Source: Gammaproteobacteria bacterium (GTDB lineage: Bacteria > Pseudomonadota > Gammaproteobacteria > Pseudomonadales > Azotimanducaceae). From it: a DNA stretch of 5,471 nucleotides. The stretch is from positions 12,627 through 18,097 of the forward strand of contig VXNE01000698.1 of NCBI GenBank assembly GCA_009840715.1. Direction: 5' to 3'. The notes beneath the pieces were generated by a model. That model ran no database searches, was not told the origin of the DNA, and saw only the letters and a list, made by a program, of their open reading frames with translations. Positions 1 to 5,471 of the stretch are shown piece after piece (the stretch's first letter is position 1; every line of letters begins with the position of its first letter). The position numbers and the translations under genes are program-made.

Positions 1-102
1 CCCCGCCGGCCCCGGGCGCGGGGGGCGGCCGCCGCCGCGGGCGGCGCGCCGCCCCCCCCCCGGCGGGGGGGGGGGGGGGCCCGCCGCCCCCCCCCCCGCC
101 GC
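1..102. other. G/C-only low-complexity left end, probable assembly artefact
   Basis: There is not a single A or T in positions 1-102. It includes runs of 10 C (52-61), 15 G (65-79) and 11 C (87-97). The adjoining coding sequence is GC-rich but always contains A and T. The frame of the membrane protein passes through, giving only Gly, Pro, Arg and Ala. Sequencing or assembly error at a contig end is the simplest explanation; a genuine GC-extreme stretch that broke the assembly is the alternative. Confidence 0.7.
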
Positions 103-1179
103 AGTGGCGGCGGGCAGTTCGGGCGGGCCGGCGGCGGGAACGGGTGGTGACACGGTCATCGCCCGGACCTCCGCAGCGGCCTCGGCGCGCGCCGGCACCG
201 GGGGCGGCTCGGCCGGGGCTGGGACCGGCTGGGGCGGTGCCAGCGGTTCGGGTTCGGGCTCCGGAGCCGGGACCGCATCGGCGCTGGCGCCTGCCGGCGC
301 GGGGGCGGCGGCCTCGCGGGCCCGCGCCCGGCCGCCGGTGGGTGACTCGACCACGCGGAAGAACGCCATGAGGCCCCACAGGAGGACCAGCGTCACGAGG
401 GTCCCGACGACGCCCAGTTCGAAGAATCGCGCCTGCTGCGCCGCGCGATCGGCGTGAAACTCCAAGTCCGCGACGATCCGCTCGGTCCGCTCTGAGATGT
501 CCGTGTCGGTCGCCTCCTCGAAGATCGCGTCGGTGGTGAGCTTGCGGGTCACCAGCACTTCCGCATGGGCGATGTAGTTCGCGAGCGCGTTGGAGACCTG
601 CGGCCGGACGGTCACGCTCTGCTCGCGCAACTGCGCCAACTCGCCCGCCAGGCGCCCCTGCTCGGGCTCGGAGGGCGTGACCAGGAAGGTGTTCACGTCC
701 TGGGTCAGCCGGGTGATGTCCTGGGCCAGGCGCTGCTCCGTGCCCTGGTCGGCCAGCCGGAGGAGGTTGGTGGCAGCGAGGGGCAGGTAGCGCACGCTGT
801 TGCGGACGACCGCGTAGCCGGTCTTGAAGCGCTCGATGCGCTCCTCCTTTGCGTCCACCGCGCTGAGGTACGAGTTGATCTCGTTGGAGAGCTCCACAGG
901 CAGTTCCGCAATCGGGCGAACCGTGTCGGCCAGCTCGTCGCCGAGGCGGTCCATCTGCGGGATGAAGGCCGCCAGCGAATCGAAGTCGGCCAGGGGGTCG
1001 GCTTCGACCCGGGCCGTCTCCATGCTCCAGCTCACGTCCAGTTGCTGGATCTGGCGAATGATCGACACGGAAGCCCGGTAGTGGTCCGCGGTCGTGTCAT
1101 TGCGGTAGGCGTAGAAGTACAGGACGACCGCGCCCACGATAAGGGCAACGGAAACCGTCAGGCTGGCGGCAAGCTTCAT
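1..1179 (-). CDS. Membrane-anchored sensor-like protein with periplasmic all-helical (DAHL-like) domain and Pro/Ala-rich tail; C-terminus cut by the window edge
   Basis: The minus-strand frame from ATG at 1179-1177 stays open to position 1 (393 codons, no stop), so it is incomplete. A strong Shine-Dalgarno GAGGAG lies 8 nt upstream, and the ATG overlaps the peroxidase stop (ATGA). Seen: TM1 at about residues 3-25; a helical, charged region at 26-253 that should be periplasmic; TM2 at 254-274; then an Ala/Pro-rich tail with a PEPEPEP run at 306-312. The periplasmic part carries FKTGYAVVRNSVRYLP (118-133), which resembles the DAHL-type extracellular sensory domain of bacterial signalling proteins. 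That assignment is from memory of the family and is moderate. No HAMP, kinase, GGDEF or methyl-accepting segment appears before the edge, so the output is unknown; a signalling module could lie beyond the tail. Residues after about 359 come from the G/C-only contig end and are unreliable. Inference: it monitors the periplasm together with the coupled peroxidase. Confidence 0.8.
   Translation of the reverse strand, partial: MKLAASLTVSVALIVGAVVLYFYAYRNDTTADHYRASVSIIRQIQQLDVSWSMETARVEADPLADFDSLAAFIPQMDRLGDELADTVRPIAELPVELSNEINSYLSAVDAKEERIERFKTGYAVVRNSVRYLPLAATNLLRLADQGTEQRLAQDITRLTQDVNTFLVTPSEPEQGRLAGELAQLREQSVTVRPQVSNALANYIAHAEVLVTRKLTTDAIFEEATDTDISERTERIVADLEFHADRAAQQARFFELGVVGTLVTLVLLWGLMAFFRVVESPTGGRARAREAAAPAPAGASADAVPAPEPEPEPLAPPQPVPAPAEPPPVPARAEAAAEVRAMTVSPPVPAAGPPELPAATAAGGGAAGPPPPPPGGGRRAARGGGRPPRPGPAG
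244..264 (-). repeat. Short Pro-Glu repeat in the cytoplasmic tail
   Basis: Three tandem GAR-CCN units encode the PEPEPEP run (residues 306-312) in the Pro/Ala-rich tail after TM2. Such runs usually form an extended, unstructured spacer. It lies in ordinary coding sequence containing A and T, well inside the doubtful contig end. Confidence 0.6.
1176..1179 (-). other. ATGA stop/start overlap, peroxidase-membrane sensor-like gene
   Basis: The peroxidase TGA (1178-1176) lies inside the next gene's ATG (1179-1177). Together with the strong GAGGAG upstream, this implies coupled and efficient translation of the pair. Confidence 0.85.
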
Positions 1180-2153
1180 GGCACCAACTCCTCGTGTTCG
1201 CCGGCCAGGGTCTTGATGAACTCCACGATCAGGTCCTTGTCGCGGTCGGGCGCCTCGCGGCCGAGCTGGAATTCGAACATCGCGTCCACGGCATCGCGCA
1301 GCGTGGCCGCGCTGCCGTCGTGGAGGTACGGTGCGGTGTGGGCGGCCATGCGCAGGCTCGGCACCTTGAAGGCGTGCCGGTCCTCGGGGTTGCCGGTGAC
1401 GTTGAACCGACCGAGATCCGCCTCGGTGATGTTGCCGCGCCGCTTGAAGAACTCGTTGATCACGCCGAACACCTGGAACATGTTGCCGCCGACGTTGGCG
1501 CCCTGGTGGCAGGATACGCAGCCGTAGTCCTTGAACAGCCGGTAGCCCTCCAGCTCGGTGGGGGTGAGGGCGGTCGCGTCGCCCTGCAGCCACTGGTCGA
1601 AGCGGCTGTTGGGCGTGTTGAGCGAGCGCATGAACTCGGCGAGCGCGTGCTTGATGGTCTCGCGGGTGATGCCCTCCCCGTAGCGTTCGTTGAACGCGTC
1701 CGGGTAGTGGTCGTCCTGGTACAGGGTGGCGACCACGTCGGGCCACAGGCTGCCCATTTCGAAGGTCGCCTGCACCGGACCGTCGATCTGATCCTTGAGC
1801 GTGTCGGCCCGCCCGTCCCAGAACTGCTTGAAGTTCAGCGCGGAATTGTACACGGTCGGCGCATTGACCACGCCCTGCCGCCCCTCGATGCCCGTCGACA
1901 CCCGCTCCCCGTCGTCGCCCCCGGTGGCGAGGTCATGGCAGGTCGCACACGAGACGGACTGGTCGCTCGACAGCCGCGGGTCGTGGAACAGCAGCCGGCC
2001 GAGCGCCGCCACGTCGGAATCCACGCCTGTCTCCACCGGGATCGGCTTGATGGGCTCTTCGGCCGCGACCCCGGCCGCGCCGGCCACGAACGCCGGTGCG
2101 ACGACCGCCCAACTGATCAGTATGCGACAAAGCTTGCTCTGCATGGGACGCAT
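1176..2153 (-). CDS. ccp: Periplasmic di-heme cytochrome c peroxidase (CcpA/MauG superfamily)
   Basis: A 325-residue protein, normal length for bacterial di-heme peroxidases, which reduce H2O2 to water with electrons from small cytochromes or cupredoxins. A Sec signal peptide is visible: basic start, hydrophobic core at about 11-28, probable cleavage after VAA near residue 31. Heme-binding motifs are CATCH (69-73, peroxidatic domain) and CVSCH (212-216, electron-transfer domain). Also conserved against the Pseudomonas enzyme as I recall it: Trp112 in FWDGRA (between the hemes), Glu132 in FEMG (active-site acid), TAPYLHDG (273-280), and Met292 in AVDAM (axial ligand of the C-terminal heme). 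Odd: the distal His of the peroxidatic heme (Pseudomonas His71, VGHGW loop) aligns without gaps to Ile89, and no His occurs between residues 73 and 149. ATG at 2153-2151 shares its A with the tadC stop (TGATG) behind a weak GGTAGG. Met4 (2144) is an alternative start. The stop overlaps the next gene by ATGA. Confidence 0.95.
   Translation of the reverse strand: MRPMQSKLCRILISWAVVAPAFVAGAAGVAAEEPIKPIPVETGVDSDVAALGRLLFHDPRLSSDQSVSCATCHDLATGGDDGERVSTGIEGRQGVVNAPTVYNSALNFKQFWDGRADTLKDQIDGPVQATFEMGSLWPDVVATLYQDDHYPDAFNERYGEGITRETIKHALAEFMRSLNTPNSRFDQWLQGDATALTPTELEGYRLFKDYGCVSCHQGANVGGNMFQVFGVINEFFKRRGNITEADLGRFNVTGNPEDRHAFKVPSLRMAAHTAPYLHDGSAATLRDAVDAMFEFQLGREAPDRDKDLIVEFIKTLAGEHEELVP
1188..1193 (-). 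promoter_or_regulatory. Strong Shine-Dalgarno for the membrane sensor-like gene
   Basis: On the minus strand this reads GAGGAG, 8 nt before the ATG at 1179-1177 and inside the last codons of the peroxidase gene. It fixes the start of the downstream gene and supports that open-ended frame as real coding sequence. Confidence 0.8.
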
Positions 2154-2155
2154 CA
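2151..2155 (-). other. TGATG stop/start overlap, tadC-peroxidase
   Basis: The tadC stop (2155-2153) and peroxidase start (2153-2151) share one base. This ties peroxidase expression to the tad genes. A weak GGTAGG lies just upstream of the ATG. Confidence 0.8.
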
Positions 2156-3118
2156 GCCTACCGATTTCATGGCCTGGAGTGCTTGAAGAAAGGCCGGCCC
2201 CGCCATCAGCAGCATGGTGCCCGGCAGCACGAGCAGCATCATCGGCAGGGTCAGGATGACGGGCAGCCGCTGCGCCTGCTCCTCGACCCGCGCCGCACGC
2301 TGAAGCCGCTCACCCTCGGCAATGTTCCGCATGGACTGGGTGAGGGGCGTGCCGTAGCGCTCGCTCTGGAGGAGCGTGGTCGCGAGGTCCCTGAGGCCGG
2401 CCACGGCCGTGCGCCGCTGGAAGTCCTCGAGCACCGTGCGGTGATCGGACCCGACGCGGAGTTCGGCCTCCAGCACGCGCAGCTCGCTCGCGAGCTTCGG
2501 TTCGATCGCCTCGAGTTCCTCCGCGGTGGTCAGGAGCGCGCGCTCGAACGTCAGCCCGGCCTCGAGACACATCACCAGGAGGTCGAGGGCGCTCGGGAGG
2601 GCCTCGGCCATCTCGCGGGTCCGGCTGGCGTTCCGGTTCCGGATCACGAGCTCCGGCAGCAGGCCCCCGACGATGGCCCCGGCAAGGAACAGGAAGCCGG
2701 CCAGGGCCAGATGCGACCCGAGCACCCCGGTGCGGACCGCCACCAGGCTCGCGGCGGCGCCCGCCGCCAGCGCCAGCACGACCTTGACACAGAGGTAGAT
2801 GGGGACGGCGTCGGTATGCCGGATTCCGGCGGTCCGCAGCATCATCGCGAGCTTGGCCCGCTCCTTGGCCCCGAACGGAGCCAGCAGCGAGACCGCGCGC
2901 ACCGCGGCGAGCGTGAATTCCGCGAACACCCGGTCGGTCTCGCCGGGGCCGGTCGCGTCGGCAGCCGCCTGCGGGCCCAGCTTTAGCGCTTCGGCGCGGG
3001 AGACCGCGAGGCGCCGGTCGAAGGCGTACGCCCGCCGGGTCTCGCGGATCAGCAGCACGACCAGGAGCCCGCCCGAAACCGTCACGACGGCGGCCACGGC
3101 GACGATGAGAATCAGCAT
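2153..3118 (-). CDS. tadC: TadC, inner-membrane platform protein of the Tad/Flp pilus system (type II secretion F-domain)
   Basis: 321 residues, typical for TadC, which pairs with TadB in the inner membrane to form the platform on which the TadA ATPase drives Flp/Tad pilus assembly. Seen: N-terminal membrane segment at about 2-24; RTAGI near 95-99, typical of the cytoplasmic N-terminal part; TM segments at about 105-127 and 136-156; a T2SSF domain at about 174-306 with ALPSALDLLVMCLEAGL (173-189), the GTPL motif (256-259) and RxxRxxxxEEQAQRLP (271-286); a C-terminal membrane segment at 288-309. The E(A)GLTFERAL signature and placement after tadB separate TadC from TadB. ATG at 3118-3116 is preceded by a good Shine-Dalgarno (AGGAAGG). 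It starts 10 bp after tadB, and its TGA overlaps the peroxidase ATG by one base. A tadD-like TPR lipoprotein, often next in tad loci, does not follow. Confidence 0.95.
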   Translation of the reverse strand: MLILIVAVAAVVTVSGGLLVVLLIRETRRAYAFDRRLAVSRAEALKLGPQAAADATGPGETDRVFAEFTLAAVRAVSLLAPFGAKERAKLAMMLRTAGIRHTDAVPIYLCVKVVLALAAGAAASLVAVRTGVLGSHLALAGFLFLAGAIVGGLLPELVIRNRNASRTREMAEALPSALDLLVMCLEAGLTFERALLTTAEELEAIEPKLASELRVLEAELRVGSDHRTVLEDFQRRTAVAGLRDLATTLLQSERYGTPLTQSMRNIAEGERLQRAARVEEQAQRLPVILTLPMMLLVLPGTMLLMAGPAFLQALQAMKSVG

Positions 3119-3123
3119 CCGGC

Positions 3124-3130
3124 CCTTCCT
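3124..3130 (-). promoter_or_regulatory. Shine-Dalgarno for tadC
   Basis: Minus-strand AGGAAGG lies 5 nt before the tadC ATG (3118-3116) and overlaps the tadB stop codon. It supports the chosen tadC start in the only true intergenic gap of the window. Confidence 0.75.
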
Positions 3131-4097
3131 AGCGCACTGCGTTGGCCGCGATCGTGCGCGCGACGTAGAGGCCGCCCGCGATCAGGGCGAACCCCCATCG
3201 GAGCAGCTGCGTCCCGGTGTCGGTATTGAACAGCATGTCGACGGAATCCGGCGTCGTGTAGCTCTGCACGCCCAGCAGCACGAATGGCAGCACCGCCAGG
3301 ATGAGCAGCGTGAAGCGCGTCTGCGCGGTCGAGGCCTTCGCCTTGAGCCCGGCCTGCCGGCGGTCCCGGAGGGTCTGCGAGAGGTTGGCGAACGCACTGG
3401 AAACCCCGCCCCCCGACCGTCGCTGCAGGCGGACCACGGCCAGGAACATGATGAGCTCGGGGATGCGGTAACGCCTCGACACTGTACTGGCGGCCTCCTC
3501 GGGATCCAGGCCGGCGGCCAGGTAGTCGGTGAACATGGTGAGAACCGGCTTGACCGGGTGCGGTGCATGCTCGGTGACGGAGGCTACGGCCTCGATCACG
3601 GGCACGCCGGTGGCCGACAGGCGCACGATCTGGTCGACCAGTTCCGGGAATTTCGCGACGAACGCGGCCATCGACCGCTTCTGGAGCGCCGCCAGAGCGA
3701 GCCAGGCCCCGGCCACGCTGGCCGCGCCGAACAGGGCCGGGGTCCACCAGCCGAACGGCACCTGCAGGAACCAGGCCGCCGCCACGACCGCGCCGCCGCC
3801 GGCCAGGCCGAGTCCCGCGGCGGTCGGCAGGGCTTTGGGCAGGTGGAGCAACGGGTAGCGCGTCTCGACCCAGGCCCGGAGCCGGAACCGGTCACGCCGG
3901 GATTGCAGGATGACGGAGTCGTCCGCCGGAGCCTCCCGGGCCTCGGCATGCCCCGGCAGTACCGCGACAACCTGCTCGATGCGCCGCCCCAGGACGGCCT
4001 GCCGGCGGCGCGCCGCCACCAGCAGCACGGTCACGCTGGTCCCCGCCAGCACCAGCATCAGGGCGATCCCTGCCGAGGCCATCACGAGGGGGGTCAT
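3129..4097 (-). CDS. tadB: TadB, inner-membrane platform protein of the Tad/Flp pilus system (type II secretion F-domain)
   Basis: 322 residues from ATG at 4097-4095, matching the usual TadB length. It is the membrane partner of TadC and contacts the TadA ATPase. Seen: TM at about 4-28, a cytoplasmic basic linker at 30-80, paired TM segments at about 92-112 and 117-138, a T2SSF domain at about 150-275, and a final TM near 299-316. Family marks are FPELVDQIVRLSATG (150-164), the RSGGG turn (227-231) followed by LSQTLRDRR (239-247), and a helix-rich segment before the LLILAVLPFVLLG membrane span. The frame is open far upstream (to 5450), but that part is the shadow of tadA. The homologous protein and hydrophobic N-terminus begin at this ATG, which overlaps the tadA stop as ATGA. 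No strong ribosome site precedes it, consistent with translational coupling. TAG stop at 3131-3129. Confidence 0.94.
   Translation of the reverse strand: MTPLVMASAGIALMLVLAGTSVTVLLVAARRRQAVLGRRIEQVVAVLPGHAEAREAPADDSVILQSRRDRFRLRAWVETRYPLLHLPKALPTAAGLGLAGGGAVVAAAWFLQVPFGWWTPALFGAASVAGAWLALAALQKRSMAAFVAKFPELVDQIVRLSATGVPVIEAVASVTEHAPHPVKPVLTMFTDYLAAGLDPEEAASTVSRRYRIPELIMFLAVVRLQRRSGGGVSSAFANLSQTLRDRRQAGLKAKASTAQTRFTLLILAVLPFVLLGVQSYTTPDSVDMLFNTDTGTQLLRWGFALIAGGLYVARTIAANAVR
4094..4097 (-). other. ATGA stop/start overlap, tadA-tadB
   Basis: The tadA TGA (4096-4094) is embedded in the tadB ATG (4097-4095). No clear ribosome site precedes tadB, so re-initiation by terminating ribosomes is the likely way it is translated. 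Confidence 0.85.
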
Positions 4098-5470
4098 ACC
4101 GGCGACTGCCCAATGCGCGGATCCGCCTGCAGCGTCTCCATGAGTTCGTCGTGGAGGCCGATCGCGCGCGCGGCCTCGGTCCACGACGGCTGCCGGCCCG
4201 AGGTCTCGAAGACATGCGCTTCCGAGCTGGGCCGGCGGCGCCACAGCTCCTCGGTGGTGATGACGTCGTTCTCGATCCCGACCACGTTGGTAATGCTGGT
4301 CACGCAACGGTGGCCGGTCCGCAGGCGCGCGAGCTGGATCACCAGGTCGACACTGGAGGCGATCTGGCGCCGGAGCGCCGCGAGCGGGATGTCGCCGCTC
4401 GCCATCAGGAGCATGTTCTCGAGCCGGGTCAGGGCGTCGCGCGGGGTGTTCGCGTGCAGCGTGCACATGGACCCGGGGTGGCCGGTGTTCATGGCCTGCA
4501 GCATCTCGTTGGCCTCCTCGCCGCGCACCTCGCCGACGATGATGCGGTCCGGGCGCATCCGGAGCGAGTTGATCAGCAGCGCGCGCATGCTGATCTGCCC
4601 GGTGCCCTCCGGGCTGACCGCGCGCGTCTCGAGGCGGACAACGTGGGGTTGCTGGAGCTGGAGTTCGGCCGCATCCTCGATCGTGACTAGGCGCTCGGTG
4701 TGATCGATCTCCCTGGACAGGGCGTTCATGAAGGTGGTCTTGCCGGCGCCGGTGCCGCCGCTGATGATGATGTTGAGGCGCGTCCGCATCGCGATCCGGA
4801 GGAACCTCGCCATCGCCGGCGAAAACGCCCCGCCTTCCGCCATCTGCTCCAGGCTGGCGCTCCTGAAGACGAATCGCCGGATGGAGATCGCGGCGCCGTC
4901 GAGCGCCAGCGGCGGAATGATGATGTTGACGCGCGAGCCGTCGGCGAGGCGGGCGTCGACCATCGGGCTGACCTCGTCGATCCGGCGCCCGACCCGCCCG
5001 GCGATGCGCTGCGCGATGTGGAACAGGTGCTGCTCGTCGCGGAAGCGGAGCTCGATGGGCTCCAACCGGCCGTACCGCTCGATATAGGTCGACTTCAGGC
5101 CGTTGATCAGGATGTCGGAGACGCTTTCGTCCACGAGCAGCGGCTCGATCGGGCCGAGGCCCTTGATGTCGTGCACGAGCTGCGTCACCACCCGCTGGCG
5201 GTCGAGCGGGCTGAGGTCGGGGACGCCCGCCTGCTCGGTCTCGAGGAACACCTGTAGCTGCCCGGCGAGCGCCTTGTTGTCGAGATTGGCGACCTTCGCC
5301 ATGTCGAGGGAGCGGACGATGACAGGGTGCAGCAGCGTCACGATGTCGGCAATGGTCTCGCCGCTCTCCGCCCGGCGGGCCCCGCGGCGCGCCCCGGGGG
5401 GGGGGGGAGCCCCACCGGGGGGCGCCGCCGCGGGCCCCCGCCCCCCCCACCCCCCGCCGCCCGCCCGGCG
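4094..5470 (-). CDS. tadA: TadA/CpaF, secretion ATPase of the Tad/Flp pilus system; N-terminus incomplete
   Basis: Hexameric cytoplasmic ATPase of the GspE/VirB11 superfamily that powers Tad pilus assembly. Numbered from the GTG at 5341-5339 (415 residues): the N-terminal domain carries GLGPIEPLL (61-69), VSDILING (74-81) and PMVDARLADGSRVN (126-139), all CpaF hallmarks. The C-terminal RecA-like domain has Walker A GGTGAGKTT (195-203), an Asp box TIEDAAELQL (220-229), Walker B RIIVGEVRGEEA (266-277) and a His box GHPGSMCTLHANTPRDAL (287-304). All catalytic motifs look intact. The true start is not visible. The GTG has no Shine-Dalgarno, and protein-like sequence (ESGETIADIV) continues upstream to about 5368. 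The frame is then open to 5470, but beyond about 5368 it is G/C-only sequence of doubtful quality, so the first tens of residues are missing or corrupted. TGA at 4096-4094 overlaps the tadB ATG by 4 bp. Confidence 0.95.
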   Translation of the reverse strand, partial: RRAGGGGWGGRGPAAAPPGGAPPPPGARRGARRAESGETIADIVTLLHPVIVRSLDMAKVANLDNKALAGQLQVFLETEQAGVPDLSPLDRQRVVTQLVHDIKGLGPIEPLLVDESVSDILINGLKSTYIERYGRLEPIELRFRDEQHLFHIAQRIAGRVGRRIDEVSPMVDARLADGSRVNIIIPPLALDGAAISIRRFVFRSASLEQMAEGGAFSPAMARFLRIAMRTRLNIIISGGTGAGKTTFMNALSREIDHTERLVTIEDAAELQLQQPHVVRLETRAVSPEGTGQISMRALLINSLRMRPDRIIVGEVRGEEANEMLQAMNTGHPGSMCTLHANTPRDALTRLENMLLMASGDIPLAALRRQIASSVDLVIQLARLRTGHRCVTSITNVVGIENDVITTEELWRRRPSSEAHVFETSGRQPSWTEAARAIGLHDELMETLQADPRIGQSPV

Positions 5471-5471
5471 C
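5368..5471. other. G/C-only low-complexity right end, probable assembly artefact
   Basis: Only three A and no T occur in 104 bases. It includes 12 G in a row (5396-5407) and several C runs. It mirrors the left end in length and composition and replaces the expected 5' part of tadA. The abrupt change from normal coding sequence near 5368 argues for artefact. Confidence 0.7.

Noticed and set aside
43..50. Shared palindrome GGCGCGCC at both ends (also 5386-5393), considered as terminal repeat or attachment site
   Set aside because: An 8-base match is expected by chance between two stretches made only of G and C. No longer repeat joins the ends.
104..457. Gly/Ala/Ser-rich 117-residue plus-strand frame resembling a low-complexity surface protein
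   Set aside because: It is the antisense reading of the Pro/Ala-rich tail and TM2 of the minus-strand membrane protein, whose start and ribosome site are well supported.
565..1527. 320-codon plus-strand open frame
   Set aside because: It runs across two minus-strand genes with a supported ATGA junction, and its translation has no recognisable feature.
1194..2186. 330-codon plus-strand open frame opposite the peroxidase
   Set aside because: The minus strand has a signal peptide and two CXXCH heme motifs in register. The plus frame shows no motif or ribosome site and is a GC-driven shadow.
2799..4703. 634-codon plus-strand open frame
   Set aside because: It lies opposite tadB, most of tadA and the start of tadC, which have clear family motifs. 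Its composition (Arg/His/Gln/Gly-rich, no recognisable domain) is typical of antisense shadows in GC-rich coding DNA.
4098..5450. Upstream 450-codon extension of the tadB frame
   Set aside because: It overlaps the motif-complete tadA in another frame, gives Arg/Pro/His-rich nonsense, and would not be a real tadA-tadB fusion.

Overview
The window is a very GC-rich (visibly G/C-ending codons throughout) 5.5 kb fragment that looks like a complete short contig from a Gram-negative bacterium. A periplasmic di-heme cytochrome c peroxidase beside Tad-type secretion/pilus genes suggests a high-GC proteobacterium, but nothing here fixes the lineage.

Every supported gene lies on the minus strand, so the operon reads from right to left. 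The order is tadA ATPase (4094 to the right edge, 5' end missing), tadB (3129-4097), tadC (2153-3118), a di-heme cytochrome c peroxidase (1176-2153), and a membrane protein with a large periplasmic helical domain (1179 to the left edge, 3' end missing). The last gene is an open frame of 393 codons without a stop. There is no gene-free stretch. The only intergenic gap is 10 bp, between tadB and tadC. The other three junctions overlap: ATGA at tadA/tadB, TGATG at tadC/peroxidase, and ATGA at peroxidase/membrane protein. This is strong evidence for one co-transcribed, translationally coupled unit. No promoter or terminator is inside the window.

TadA, TadB and TadC are the cytoplasmic ATPase and the two inner-membrane platform proteins that assemble Flp/Tad pili. 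Where tadD and later tad genes often follow, this operon instead carries a secreted peroxidase and a two-transmembrane protein whose sensor-like domain should face the same periplasm. The most interesting reading is a peroxide- or redox-responsive module wired into a Tad locus. The peroxidase also lacks the canonical distal histidine of the peroxidatic heme (Ile at the aligned position), so it may not need reductive activation.

The outermost ~100 bp at each end are almost pure G/C with long homopolymers and look like contig-end artefact. Residues read from them should not be trusted.
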